DNA from: Tieghemiomyces parasiticus
Taxonomy: Eukaryota; Kickxellomycota; Dimargaritomycetes; Dimargaritales; Dimargaritaceae
Assembly (NCBI GenBank): GCA_027575765.1
Contig: JANBPT010000522.1
Span: 1-32,436 of the forward strand
Direction: 5' to 3'
Length of the DNA stretch: 32,436 nucleotides
Every line of letters starts with the position of its first letter. Positions within the stretch are counted from its first letter, which is position 1. This document shows, in pieces, positions 1-10,746 of this stretch. The translations under genes and the position numbers were made by a program. The notes under the pieces were generated by a model that saw only the letters and a program-made list of their open reading frames with translations, was not told the DNA's origin and did no database searches.

Positions 1-3000
1 CCAGGCACGGCTGCATATGAGATGTATACATTTGACATTATGCTTACCCACACGGGTAGTCATTAGTCCTGACCTCCGCCTACATTAGACGAAGGGTGGC
101 GTAGTCGCGAATATAGGAAAACAAGTTGGTCTGTGGGCGGTCAAATGAACAGGCATGGTGCCCAGCCTAAGAGAACGCAGGCCATCTCATCCAATAGTCT
201 TGGTACGGAGCCTCCTGCGCCGACTGTCTGCACGGGCTATTCCTGGAGACTCGAAAAAGGGGGTTGCCATTAAACTGGTATTACCTCTTTCGCAGGCATA
301 TTGATTTACTCTCCAAGTCTTTCGCAGGCAGCGTTGATTTACTACCCGGTGAGCCTTATTCGGCCAAGTATTCCGCTGAGCTAGTACTCGCCACGTCGGC
401 CGAGCTCTCCAGGCAGATCAACCATATTCGCCGTATGCTACCATAGCTCCAGGTGGCCCAGATCGTTATATTGTCAATGCCTTCTTCCCGGTTATCATCA
501 TGATTTAGCTGACACTGTCAAGGCGGGCCACAAGAATGACGATGGCAGCGGACACACCCCAAAAGCGTACTATTATTACTACTCCTTCTCCCCTCCACCT
601 TCAGAATTCCGCGGCCGTTGCTGGGTCTGGACGCGCACAGAAAAGTGTGGCAAGGAAGGTGCCCAGTGCTTGGAATATTTACCCTCCCCTTTTCCCCTTG
701 AATATAGGTACCAATGTACGATCTAAATGACCGACAGACCCTGCTGGTGACAACCGATACATTATCTACCTTATTCCTCCACATTCACGTTTCTAAACCC
801 CTCACCTATACTCTACGTATGCTGTGCCCTTTGGCCCCAACCGTGAATGTGAATGGTAACCTGTCCACGTCCTTAATTGCTGACGAGGGCACCTCGATAT
901 CGAATAATGGACCGAGCGGCTGGTACTTATCAATCCGGCCGGAGCCTGGGTATCTTAGGTCCATGACCACCGTAGTGAGCAAGCTTTCAGCGGAGATACT
1001 CCCCTAGCGTAACCGCCCCACCATAGAAGCAGGGCGGTGTCCGCTGACTGGCTATTTGCCACTGTATGCCCCCGCCTGGAGCGAGTGCAAGTGAGTGGAC
1101 ACGAACCTCCGCTGCGCTAACAAATGGATTGGCCAAACCGATAGTCCGCCTTCGTATTCCAAATTCGGACGACGGAAAAGCTTTACAAATCGACCGCCAA
1201 TATAATTCTTATCTCATTTCCGGAAGGCGTCAGTGCAGCTCAATCAACGCGGAGGATGGGCGGTATAGGCAGATGGCCAAGGGCGCGTCCTTGTCAGTAC
1301 TGACAATAAGAGGATCGAGGTGCAGGTGGGCGGAAGAACAACCACGGTGACAGCCGGGGGGAAAGCAGGGTGGGTATGGTAATAGGCAGTGGGGAGCTGG
1401 GAAAGGGTGAGCCTGCCACCGCCCCCATTGGCGTCGATCCCCACGCCAGATGGTCAAACTGCAAAGGGCGACGTGTCTAAACGTACTAAAAAAGATCGAC
1501 ATTCAAACCCTAATTGTCACCTAGCGTCGACCGCACGTAGGAACTCCGGGCGACGGGATTGGTAAGTGGTACCCGGCCAACTACCAATTGGTCGGGGGAA
1601 GGACCGAGCCACTCAGCAGAGGCGATAGCACACGGCCCAGAGAGCTGACTGCGTATGCCATGACGCCTAGGATACCGGCCCCCACGGTGATGTTGTATAG
1701 CGGGCGTGAAAAATTGATTAGCCCGCTCTGGAACAAGGCAAGGAGATACTCTTGTCTTTGACAAGCGCGAGGCCACCTTACCCTGCGTAACTATTTCCAG
1801 GACAAGAATAATTGACCAGCGGCCTTTTAAGTTGGCGGCAGGTTGGTATCACCCTGGACGCCCGAATTCAGCCACTACTGCCTTGTCTGAGCCGTAGTCT
1901 GTTTTTTTAAGAAACAAAAAACAAATAACATGAAGTACACTCAACGGCATCGCCTAAACCATGTGTACTAGGCCTCTCGTTGGGCAAGGCCCCTATCTTT
2001 GGCGGGTATCTTCTGGCTTGGGCACCCGAGTTCCTCCCGCCAACCGTTTACCTTGGTTATCTCCGCCGCTGGGTGCCGCTAAGGGTACCGAGCACATTCA
2101 AACTATCGCAAAGAAACGGGCTGGACAGGGTTCGTCTTGAGGAGCGATGTAATCGTATCGGCGTCATCTCAAATAGCCGCCCGGTCATACTTGAGTTACC
2201 TTCCCATTCTTCCAACTGCTAGTGACCGCTGGCGGTCTGGCTGACGCAGTCCCTCCCCGCCGCAGTGGAAGTACACCCGAGTGGCGGACACTCGTCGGAA
2301 GATCCAATGGCAAGAGTAGCTACAGCGTAAATTTGGTAATCGATACCAGAATTATTAATCAACCGGAGCAGTCGTCTACCGCCCCAGGATTCTGTCTACA
2401 AAAGTAATGGACTCCTTCAAATCATTCACGCGGTCTGTTGACCCCTTTCACTCCCCTCTCCCTTTCTTGAACGAATGCCACTTCTTGTTCGCCTCTCAAT
2501 CATATCTGGGGCTACGCACGGGGCAGCGGAAGCCCGCTCCACTAGTGCTAATGTCGCTCTTGCAAGTACCTTACCACTACGGACCGGTACTACTGAGGTA
2601 GGGGGGGTATCAAGTTTGCGGTCGGACGGAAACGGGCTCTTGCGAGGCGCTGGTGGATACGGGGGAGGAAGGGGTATTCCCGGCTGACATATGGAAGGGG
2701 AGGGCGCCCGTTTCATAAAGCAGCTGGCCCACGGCGGTGCACTGCCGGTAAAGCCCCGGCCAGGCGGTAATGGGGTTGACCGTATGTCTTGCTAACGAGT
2801 CAGGAGGGCAATAGGGACAGGAAAGACCACCCACTGTCGACCCGCCCTGGACCCAGGAAGGCCAGCCTGCGGCAAGCGATTGCGTCGATGGTTTTTCTTT
2901 CTCTGTTGTCCTCATGGCCGTTGCCGGCGGCGGTAGTACAGGTGCAGCGGAAGCGGTGAAAAGTCGTGCCGGCCACAGGAATAGAGCTCGAAGATGGAGC

Positions 3001-3680
3001 AGCGGAAGGACGGAGGTGAGGCACCGGTACGACCGTCACGGTCACGGGTGCTCCGGACGGCGTTTTTGTCCCCGCGCTTCCGCCCTCCTTTAATCGGCCC
3101 CACTGGAGCCCTGGTGTGTAACGCGGCGCCCTGCTATATACCTCCGCCGGACATTGACAACTGAGAAATTAATGGCACTCCACCCGTCGCCGGCGCAGCG
3201 TCACTTGGGGGCCAGTCAATACTGGAATGTCGCCCGTTATAAAAGACGGTCCACAGGCCGGTGGTCTTGCTTGACACCCCAGTCTCCGTAGGTTCCTTCT
3301 TGTACCGTTCCCCTTGACGTGCTCTCTGGATACACTTCCTACCTTATTACGTGGTGCATTACTTCGTTGATCCACGTTTTTGTTTCCTAGCAGAAGTTTT
3401 CCTTATTCGGCGTGACCGAACAAGGTCGTTTGCCCCAACCCCGTTTCCATTCGCTTCAGATTCCCACCTCTTTTGCTACGCGGTTCCGCATCCCCTCGTT
3501 CTTCCAAATTCTCATCAGCAAACAGCGACTTGGCCTCTGTTGTCCGCAGACTTACGCCACCCGACTTCGGCCCTCAATCAGTTACCCCGGCGCGCTTTTG
3601 CTTGGACCACTGGTGGTTACCTCCTGTCAGCGCGCTTCCCTTGGCACGTACCGACACCTATTCCTTTCGTCCCTACCGTG
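1..3680. other. Gene-poor left flank
   Basis: No open frame here resembles a protein family that I recognise on either strand, and no set of splice sites joins frames into a recognisable domain. The frames present are short (about 100 residues or less, apart from one that runs into the next gene) and have no coherent codon bias. The last 300 bases (about 3380-3680) are pyrimidine-rich and probably serve as promoter and 5' leader of the secreted-protein gene that starts at 3681. A lineage-specific gene or an unannotated non-coding RNA cannot be excluded by eye. Confidence 0.5.
286..343. repeat. Short imperfect tandem duplication
   Basis: Two tandem units of about 32 bases lie side by side. 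Each begins with the 13 bases TCTTTCGCAGGCA (286-298 and 318-330) and ends with TTGATTTACT (301-310 and 334-343). Spacing differs by one base. No function is evident. Confidence 0.7.
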
Positions 3681-4861
3681 ATGCGATCTCTTGCCTGGAT
3701 CTCATGTGCGGTGGTGGTTGCCGCCTTGCTCCCAAGTGGGCCAGGCCGGTTCAGCTTGGCCTCTCCCACTGACGTTATGCCTCAGAACAGGGACAATGGC
3801 GTTTACTATGACGCTTCTGAGTACGCCCAACCCGAGTAAGTGCTGGCACATCATTACAACATCGAGCACGAGGCAGCCCCGGCCCCAAGGGAAGGGATTT
3901 TCCATGCCAATCTCGTGAAACTGTAAATTGAATATCTAATTATGACTCACTGAGTTTAACGATTCACCCTTGATAACCATTTCCCCTGCTCCCACATTCT
4001 CTACCGTTCGACACCCGCCGCACCGCCATTAGGTGGGTCACATCTTTCGCAATCAATGTTGACCAGGCCGTCCAGTTCCTGGCAAAGTTGACCCCGCGGC
4101 GGCGCCAATCGGACCACGACATGCACAAGCTCGCCACCTACTTTGAACAAGGTGAGCGGTACGCTGCATTAGCCGCGGCTGACGGTACCGGTATTGAGTA
4201 TTTTCCCGCCAAGGCACATGGTTTCCGGGAGCTCCAGCCTTACGGCTACGTACTGGCCAACGACGAAGCCAGCCGGCTGCTGCCGGAGCTGCAGCGTTTG
4301 TACCGGGCTTTACGGCAGGCCCGCCTGTTAGAGACTACGGGACCGATGCGTCGCCTCTGGCTCTTTTTCATTAGCGAGCTGGCGGCCACTGCCGTGCACC
4401 TCCATTACACCGACCGGCTGGACATGGGGGTGGTGGAGACGCTGCTGACCATGATCCCGCAACTCAATGATTCGGATACTTACCCGTATCTGGATTTACC
4501 CCTGTATGTAGCTGCCACTGGTAACAACCTCGAACCCCACCTTCTCAGTGTCCTGTGGGACCTCCGCGCCACCCCTCTGCCGTTGAACGAGGAGGGAAAC
4601 CCCGACCAGGAAATCGAGGAACAGTTCCATAGGCAGGTGACGAGGTTGGTCGACTATTACGATGAGTCTACCCCACGCGACGATATCCTCAAGACCCTGA
4701 TTGGTGATAAGGCGGCGCTGGGACCTCTGGTCGCGTCCCTGGGTTCCGTCGGCGATGAAGTCGTGGTCCGGATACCGACCATGAGAGGCCAGATCCCAGG
4801 CCAGCGTAGACCGTCTTTTGCTCCGTTCTTACGATCCGTCTTTCCTTCCTTATACCCCTAA
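3681..4861 (+). CDS. Secreted protein of unknown function (two exons)
   Basis: Proposed exons are 3681-3835 and 4033-4861, giving 327 residues. The intron has a GTAAGT donor and a CCATTAG acceptor, and joining restores one open frame (GA+G, then Trp-Val-Thr). The N-terminus is a clear signal peptide: Met-Arg, then a hydrophobic stretch over residues 4-17, with likely cleavage after Leu26-Ala27. The mature part is helical in character, has one N-glycosylation sequon (Asn-Asp-Ser) and no cysteine at all; the only Cys of the precursor is in the signal peptide. No membrane segment, HDEL-type retention signal or GPI-like tail is visible. I do not recognise the family. It converges with the Arc1-like gene. 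The start is the only ATG that puts the hydrophobic leader at the N-terminus. Confidence 0.65.
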
Positions 4862-5374
4862 AAATGGACCTTCTATATATATCCCCCCCTTCCCGCTGAG
4901 GTGTGATACGCGCCGCAAGCCGGCATCGCATAGAAGGTTCGGAGATCCTATGGTTCATGTATTACAAGATCTCATCGTCAAACTCCCTATGCCAAGTAAA
5001 AGTATATTAATCAGGTCGCGTTCTCTTTAGTAATAGGGTGGTCTGCCACAGGAACCGTTTTTGTAAAGTATGTGTGATGCAATGCAAAGCAATGGACCTC
5101 GGGTATCCAAATGTCCGTCATATTGCAATGGAGTAACCTGCGCTATACGCAGCAAAAAAAAGAGTTCAGTGGTGGTGAGTGACATATACTGGTCGTTTTA
5201 TTATTGGCACCCTGCCGGCCGGTAGTGTCAGAGGCGCGTGTGGATAACCCCACATACAAGCCGCTGCACCCATAATACTAGGGAAAAAACCGAGAAACGT
5301 CCCCGATCTAAAATGCAACCCTCTCCCCTTGTTCCTCCAGCCTGCCGTGGCGGCGCGACCAGTCACACACTCGC
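4862..5374. other. Convergent intergenic region
   Basis: This lies between two convergent genes and should carry both 3' ends. A reverse-strand AATAAA sits at 5197-5202. I see nothing else that I can support. Confidence 0.5.
5197..5202 (-). terminator. Polyadenylation signal AATAAA of the Arc1-like gene
   Basis: TTTATT on the forward strand reads AATAAA on the gene strand, about 170 bases past the stop codon. Confidence 0.45.
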
Positions 5375-6977
5375 TTATTTGATGGTAGCCTTGGTCACGC
5401 TCTTAACAGTGCACACACCGCCCTCCGTCTGGAGCAGGTGCACGACACCCTCGGCGTTTTGGTACAGGGCCTGACGGTCGTCGTCGGTGACCAGGCCGGG
5501 CTGGATGGTCTCCCAGATCTTCTTCTTGGGATTAAGCACGGCCTCGGGCTCGCCGTCCTGGAATCCGGCGAAGTAGACCTTCTGACCGGGCTTGCTACCA
5601 GCGGGGGGCTCCACAAGTTCGACAGTGGTCCCGTCGGCTGACGAGGCGGCCAGCACCATGGCGTGCGACTTGATGCCACGCATGGCCACGGGCTTCAGGT
5701 TGCACAGCAGCACTACGTCGCGGTTCTGCATATCGTCCAACGGGATGAACTTGACAAGTCCGGACACCACCGTTCGGGGCTCAGCCTCGCCGGCATCGAT
5801 CTTCTCCACGTAGAGTGAGTCGGCGTCCGGGTGCTTGGAGCACTCGAGGATCCGGCCCACACGCAGATCGAGCTGCGATGGCACGATCGGCTTGGGCTCG
5901 TTGCTGGGCTTAGCCTTGGGCTTGGCATCACCCTTGCCCTTCTCCTTCTTGTCCTTCTTCTTGTTCTTCTTGTCGCCGGTCTCGGTGGGTGTGGCGGCGG
6001 CGTCCTTGGCCGGGGCCTCGGCCGGGGTGGCGGCGTTCTCTGGTACGGTCAGATCGATGGCGACCAGGTCCAGACCAGCCTTCTGGAGCACGGGTCGGGT
6101 CAGGGTGTGCTGAATCAAATCGAACCAGCGCACGAGGTGGCAGTAGGTCAGCTGCTTAGGCCGGGAGAGGGCGGCGATCCAGGCCTGTACGTTGGCGAAG
6201 GAGATCAAGTCGGCCACTGTGAACTTGTTGGCGACCAAGTAGGTGTTCTTGGCTAGTTCCTGGTTAGCCTCCTGGGCAAAGGTAGTGCGGTCGGTGGCGG
6301 CGCGGTTACGGGCGGCCGCGCTGACCCACTGCTGCACCTGAGCCGTCTCGACCTCGCTGCTGCCCAGCAGGTCCTGACGGCCGGCCAGGCCGGTGAGGTA
6401 GAGCGTTAGAGCGTCGGAGCCTTCGAAAGTCTCGCCTGAGGTCAGGGTCAGCTTGGAGAGCTGGCGACCCGGGAGCCGGGGGCGGACGATCCGGGCCAAA
6501 CGGAACATGCGTTAGTGGCCACACCCGGTGGGAAGTGAGTAAAAACGAAAGGTAGAGGGCGAAGTGGTTAGAGAAGAGGTGTGACGGGAGGTGGATCGAC
6601 AAGGTACGTACCACGGGCATAGTAGATCAAGGCACTAGCGTAGATGAATTGTTTAAGGAATTCGCCCAAGGGGTGACTTATGGTTGTCCTATCCGCCTTC
6701 TAGATCAGCCGCTGGTCTGGAATCCTCTCCCCTCATCACAGGAGGCAGAACGGCGATTACCACCTCCGATTCATGCGCCCATTGGTCTTTCGGCCGTGGG
6801 CTTAGCCCGGCTGCCAGGGCACGTGGCGAGATATGGTGCGAAACTCCGCCAACTTACGTCGTGCTCGGCCGTGGCCACCTGGACATCGACGTCCTTGAGG
6901 CTGTCGCCGAGGTAGGCAACCACCAGCTTAAGGCTGAGGTCGTTGTCGATCAGCTGGAGGGAAGGGCCGGCTGTCAT
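5375..6977 (-). CDS. ARC1: Arc1/AIMP1-type aminoacyl-tRNA synthetase cofactor
   Basis: Exons are 6977-6858 and 6460-5375 (401 residues). In yeast, Arc1 binds tRNA and tethers methionyl- and glutamyl-tRNA synthetases in the cytosol; the animal equivalent is AIMP1. The first about 180 residues look like a GST fold used for synthetase docking. A lysine-rich linker (about 203-230) follows, then the OB-fold tRNA-binding domain from about 235 (SQLDLRVGRILE, HPDADSLYVEKID, VVSGL), then an EMAPII-like C-terminus. The 397-base intron has a GTAAGT donor at 6857 and a CACTAAC branch site near 6511-6517, and the first AG after it is the acceptor (6462-6461). Joining yields a typical GST beta-strand segment (KLTLTSGETFEGSDAL). 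An additional micro-exon inside this long intron cannot be excluded. A C-terminal extension of a methionyl- or tyrosyl-tRNA synthetase is unlikely because no catalytic domain is nearby. Confidence 0.9.
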
Positions 6978-8301
6978 GTTGGAGAAGGGTATGTAAGTAA
7001 TGAGGTGTAAAAGGGTGGTGGATGGGAATAAACGGTGCGCGATGGTGATGGGTTTGGAACGAGGCCAAAAAGTGGATGCAATGGAAGGTCCGAGACGAGC
7101 GATGGGTGAGGCCTCAACGAATGGGGGTGGGGCGGCCTGCCTGAGGTGGAGTAGGGCTTAGTATGCTGCAAATTGGCCAAAATTTCCTATCAAGGTGTGC
7201 GTAGCGCATGCCCCAGGGATGACTGTGGACGGTTTGGCGGAAAATTTTCTGTGCTTTTAAGGTCCTCACCGTAACGACCGACGGAACGAGGCCGGACGCC
7301 ATCCTCCACTGCGCCATAGCGCATCAACACTTTCAGGGTGATGGAGGTGAAAGGGCAGTTGCGGCTATTCCAACTAATTTTTTTACTATTATTTGCAAAC
7401 AAGTTTGGGCCCTGCAATGATGGATATCACGCCACCGGTGTGTAGAATTTGCGTTTCGATGGAGGCAAATTTTGAGTTTAGCGAGCCGAGCCGTTTGTGT
7501 ATACATTTGCATTGATGAACCTATGGCATAGTGAGAAATATTAGCAGAATGGCCAAAGGTCGAGCCGATTAGCACGTTGTCTCACAGCAGGCGGCAGTTA
7601 TTCCATCCATTTTTTAACTGAGGCTTCTCTGCCCAGCCATTCCACCTTTAGAGTGCCTCCCCTCCATTACATTGCATGGGGAATGGCCCAACTATCCTGC
7701 TTTTGCCACATATTAGTCCTGCGATAGCAAGGTCGGAAAGTTTATGCACACGAAAAATCACACCAGGATCTCACCATTGACCTGGAGGCCCAAGGGGATG
7801 TGCCGGAAGTTATGCACCACCGCCATGTCCCAGTTCCGCAGCCGAAAGCAAGACGGTTCCCTAGCATTGCCCAGACTTCAAAAAAAAATAGACTTTTACA
7901 CCGTAGAAGCCCACAGTATTTAACTTCGGGACGCTTTGCTCACTGTCATGGTCACAATTTGGTGTGATGTTGTGGGACGCTACAGGACGAGAATACGATA
8001 TAATAAGAAGTATGTTATAAGGCATCTTTTTTATTAAGGCGGCCGGCGGACAGACATATATCCATTCCGGCCTTGGCTTCCAACAGTTGATACGAATTAG
8101 CAGCAGTGATGAATATATCATAGGAAAAGCACCAGGAAAAACACGGCGTGAAAAAGGCGAACAGACTGCAAAGCAACATAGAAGACTAATGGTCGGACAA
8201 TTCATAGGAACGGTGCGGGCGAGTTCGATAAACTCGGCTTATCATTATCATTACAGATCCGAGCTAAAGGTTGTGGCTCCGGCTGCAGTCATAAGGTCCG
8301 G
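6978..8301. other. Intergenic region without a recognisable gene
   Basis: The first part (6978-7190) is pyrimidine-rich on the gene strand and probably holds the promoter and leader of the Arc1-like gene. The remainder is lower in GC than the genes and gives only unrecognisable short frames. It may include further unrecognisable transposon debris, since a transposase relic adjoins it on the right. Confidence 0.45.
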
Positions 8302-8645
8302 CTATTATCCCGACCACACATTGATTCCGGTCATCAGTACTGCCTCCTTCGCAGTGCGGCCTTCTTCAATGACCAGATCAAAGAGCCTTTCAATCTACTG
8401 TGGCGTGTATCGCCTGTAAGGCCTTCTTGTTCTACTTCTTGCCAGATGGCTGGTTGCCTTTGGAGGCAGAGGAACCTCAATTAGTGAGTCCCCTCTGCTG
8501 TTGCTGCACTCTGGTGGGTCAATATCCATTAGTGTGTGCATACGCACCAAATGGTCCTCCCCAGCATTAGCATCTGGCAAGGAGAGCTCAATTTCCATTT
8601 CAGCAGGTGTGTTGGCATGCTCCACTTGCGTCTCTTTTTCAGCAG
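8302..8645 (-). pseudogene. Decayed Tc1/mariner-like transposase, N-terminal part
   Basis: On the reverse strand a frame opens after a possible acceptor (AG at 8647-8646). It reads an acidic stretch, then a basic segment ending RRPYRRYTPQ, then a TAG at 8397-8395. The same frame continues without a shift as IERLFDLVIEEGRTAKEAV and LMTGINVWSG before TAA at 8307-8305. This is the helix-turn-helix start I know from Tc1-like (IS630-type, DDE_3) transposases abundant in zygomycete fungi, where the motif reads through as ...YTP(E/Q)QIE..F.LVIEEG..A..AA...GI. Nothing resembling the DDE catalytic domain follows. Codon use differs from the neighbours: Arg is mostly AGA/AGG and third positions are poorer in GC, consistent with a mobile element. 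Family assignment is from memory of the motif, not from a search. Confidence 0.6.
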
Positions 8646-8967
8646 CTATAGAGCATAATCATAAATGGTTGTGAATAATATCCCAGATCAGCAACGCGCC
8701 ACACAAGACACACAGTTGGCGAGTGGGTAGTGCAACAGTCTCACCTCACCAGGCGCAAAAATAAATCCGCTGGCTATGCGAACACCTCTGAAAAATACAA
8801 GTTATATCAAACGAGAGCAGGAAAGCATGTTATGCCACTGCGGTTGCAGTAGACGGGGATTTAATTGCCATAATTTCCCGCGGTCTTCCTCCTCCTCCAG
8901 GAGGCGACCATGACCAAGTTCGAAGGGAAATGGGCAATTCAAAAGTGGTTTCTGATATCAGCCTTGC
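8646..8967. other. Intergenic region downstream of the peroxiredoxin gene
   Basis: This is the 3' flank of the peroxiredoxin gene. No AATAAA on that gene's strand was found close to its stop, and no gene is visible. Confidence 0.45.
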
Positions 8968-9627
8968 CTAGGCGTCTTCCTTGAGCTGCGTGGTGCGCAG
9001 GTACGGCTTGTGGGCGGTGTAGCCCGGGAACAGCTTATCGGCCTCACTGTCGGAGACCTTGGGGTGAATGATCACATCATCGCCGCGCTGCCAGTCGGCC
9101 GGGGTCGTGATGGGCTGGCGGTCGCTGAGCTGGAGCGAGTCGATGGCTCGTAGAATCTCGTCAAAGTTCCGGCCGCAGCTAGCCGGATAGGTGAGGATTA
9201 GGCGTACCCGCTTCTTGGGGTCAATGACAAATACGGAGCGTACAGTGAAGGGGATGCCGTTGACCACGTTGGTGGCGTCGTGCTGCTCAGAGTCCAGCAT
9301 GTCATATAGAGTGGCCACCTTGCGGTCCACGTCAGCAATGATGGGGAACTGCAGGTTGACCCGGTTAACCTCGTTGATGTCGTTGACCCACTTGGCGTGG
9401 TCAGTCAGGTCGTCAGTGCTCAAGCCAATCACCTTGACGTTGCGCTTGGCGAACTCAGGGGACAGGCGGGCTACGGCACCCAGTTCGGTGGTACAGACCG
9501 GGGTGAAGTCGGCCGGGTGAGAGAAGAGTACAGCCCACGAGTCGCCGACCCAGTCGTGGAAACGGATGTCTCCCTCAGTGGTCTGGGCGGTGAAGTCCGG
9601 AGCGACGTCGCCGAGGCGGAGACCCAT
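8968..9627 (-). CDS. PRDX6: 1-Cys peroxiredoxin (Prx6 type)
   Basis: This single-exon gene of 219 residues is about the length of animal PRDX6 (224). The enzyme reduces hydrogen peroxide and organic hydroperoxides with one peroxidatic cysteine. That residue is Cys45 in the signature SHPADFTPVCTTELG (residues 36-50), with His37, Pro38, Thr42 and Pro43 all as the family requires. No resolving cysteine in the 2-Cys position is evident; the only other cysteine visible lies in the YPASCGRNFDEI segment. The long C-terminal arm typical of the Prx6 subfamily is present (PADWQRGDDVIIHP, then LFPGY and KPYLR). No targeting sequence is seen, so it is probably cytosolic, unlike mitochondrial yeast Prx1. 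The start ATG follows an ACC-repeat leader. A TATA-like box lies about 260 bases upstream. Confidence 0.95.
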   Translation of the reverse strand: MGLRLGDVAPDFTAQTTEGDIRFHDWVGDSWAVLFSHPADFTPVCTTELGAVARLSPEFAKRNVKVIGLSTDDLTDHAKWVNDINEVNRVNLQFPIIADVDRKVATLYDMLDSEQHDATNVVNGIPFTVRSVFVIDPKKRVRLILTYPASCGRNFDEILRAIDSLQLSDRQPITTPADWQRGDDVIIHPKVSDSEADKLFPGYTAHKPYLRTTQLKEDA

Positions 9628-9656
9628 GGTGGTTGTGGTGGTGGTGGTGGTGGGGG
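9628..9656. repeat. GGT/ACC microsatellite in the peroxiredoxin 5' leader
   Basis: A run of GGT triplets with one interruption lies immediately upstream of the peroxiredoxin ATG, so the transcript leader would carry (ACC)n next to the start codon. Confidence 0.8.
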
Positions 9657-9884
9657 TAAGAGTGAGGCGAATGCCGAAACGAATGGCGTTGTGAACGCAG
9701 GAGACTGGGGGGGGCTAATGGGTTAGTACGGTTGGTTGAGTACGATATAGGCGGGACGGAAAGGTGAAGGGGTTGGAGACGATAGGCTATAGCGGGGCAG
9801 TGGCAGCCGGTAGGAGAGGTTGGGCGGGGGAGGTTTCAAAGAGAGTCGACGGGATTGATTATGTGGTCCGGGGGGGGCAGGTGC

Positions 9885-9892
9885 TATTTATA
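9885..9892 (-). promoter_or_regulatory. TATA-like box of the peroxiredoxin gene
   Basis: The reverse strand reads TATAAATA, a good match to the TATA consensus, about 260 bases upstream of the ATG. This implies a long leader if it is used. TATA boxes are common in stress-induced fungal genes, which fits a peroxidase, but nothing here shows that it is functional. Confidence 0.35.
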
Positions 9893-10642
9893 GTGTGGAG
9901 GGTTCGGCCCGAACCGAGCCTTCCATACAGTCCCCCCTTGGCTGCGGCTGTTTGGTGGGGGGGGGCACCCACACGCTGGGGAATCTTTGCCCACGTAATC
10001 ATCATAATGCAGGGTTGTAAAGGTATGTTGTGGAGAGGGCGCGGGGTGATGGGAATCAGGCCCTTGCCGTCTGAACTCATCACACGCCTATGGTGATGGT
10101 TCTGATCAGTCGGCTGGCATCGGACGGCTGAGTGGGCGTACTACGCCGTCTCCTCTCGCTCACTGCACCACCACCGACAGGTAAACTACTATGCCGTCAG
10201 TCCAGTCGCTTGGTGACGCCATATTCAGCCAATACGTGGTGGAGAACCCTCCAGTCCCCCCTCTTGCTATGTAATGTTGTGGCCAAAGCTACCTCTCCAC
10301 ACCAGTGATGCCAGCCCACAAATGGAGGCGGAGTGGGGGGAGGGAGAATTCACAACCACGCCGTCTCCTCGCTTCTTGTCAGGTGGGTGCTGCTCGCCCG
10401 TTGCTAAGGGCCAAGTTCCAGCTGTGGCTTTGTCTAATGTGACCCCTACCCCTAGGACCGACGGTGGTGTGCTGTGGGGGGGGGGATTTATTTACCACTG
10501 GCGCTGATCTGACGGCGGGTGCAAGTCGCCGTGTTAGAGCATAGGGGAGAGGGCGGATCTCTGCTGTTTAATTGTATTTGCCCCCCCCTGCCTCACAATA
10601 GCTTATGCCACTGAATCATTGGAGCAGAGTCCCCAGTGATTG

Positions 10643-10648
10643 TTTATT
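10643..10648 (-). terminator. Polyadenylation signal AATAAA of the UCH gene
   Basis: AATAAA on the gene strand about 100 bases past the stop codon. Confidence 0.45.
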
Positions 10649-10746
10649 CGTGAATCGGGTCGACCCGACATTGGTCCCCGTGAGCCTCTAGAGTCACCAG
10701 CTGCGCCAACGAGCAATCGCACAGGTTCGCGCACTATCGTGCTGCT

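Larger units (their letters stand above)
9628..10746. other. Intergenic region with G-homopolymers
   Basis: This region holds the peroxiredoxin promoter and the 3' flank of the UCH gene. It contains long G runs (about 9956-9964 and 10476-10485) and a C run near 10570. Apart from the TATA-like box and a reverse-strand AATAAA, I see no gene or conserved element. Confidence 0.5.

Noticed and set aside
2800..3105. Overlapping reverse-strand frames rich in Ser, Pro and Arg
   Set aside because: Two frames are open over the same stretch with no family match and no supporting splice pattern, so coding potential cannot be supported.
3837..3927. Coding-looking stretch after the in-frame TAA in the intron of the secreted-protein gene
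   Set aside because: It is in frame with exon 1 and reads plausibly for about 29 codons, suggesting readthrough or alternative splicing. But the GTAAGT donor at the TAA and the acceptor at 4031-4032 restore a long open frame, so it is most simply intronic.
5831..6256. 141-codon forward frame opposite the Arc1-like gene
   Set aside because: Low-complexity Leu/Gly/Val composition mirrors the Lys/Ala-rich linker on the other strand.
6478..6508. ATG at 6508 as the start of the Arc1-like protein
   Set aside because: It lies between a good branch site and the acceptor. Splicing from the exon at 6977-6858 gives a better GST-like N-terminus.
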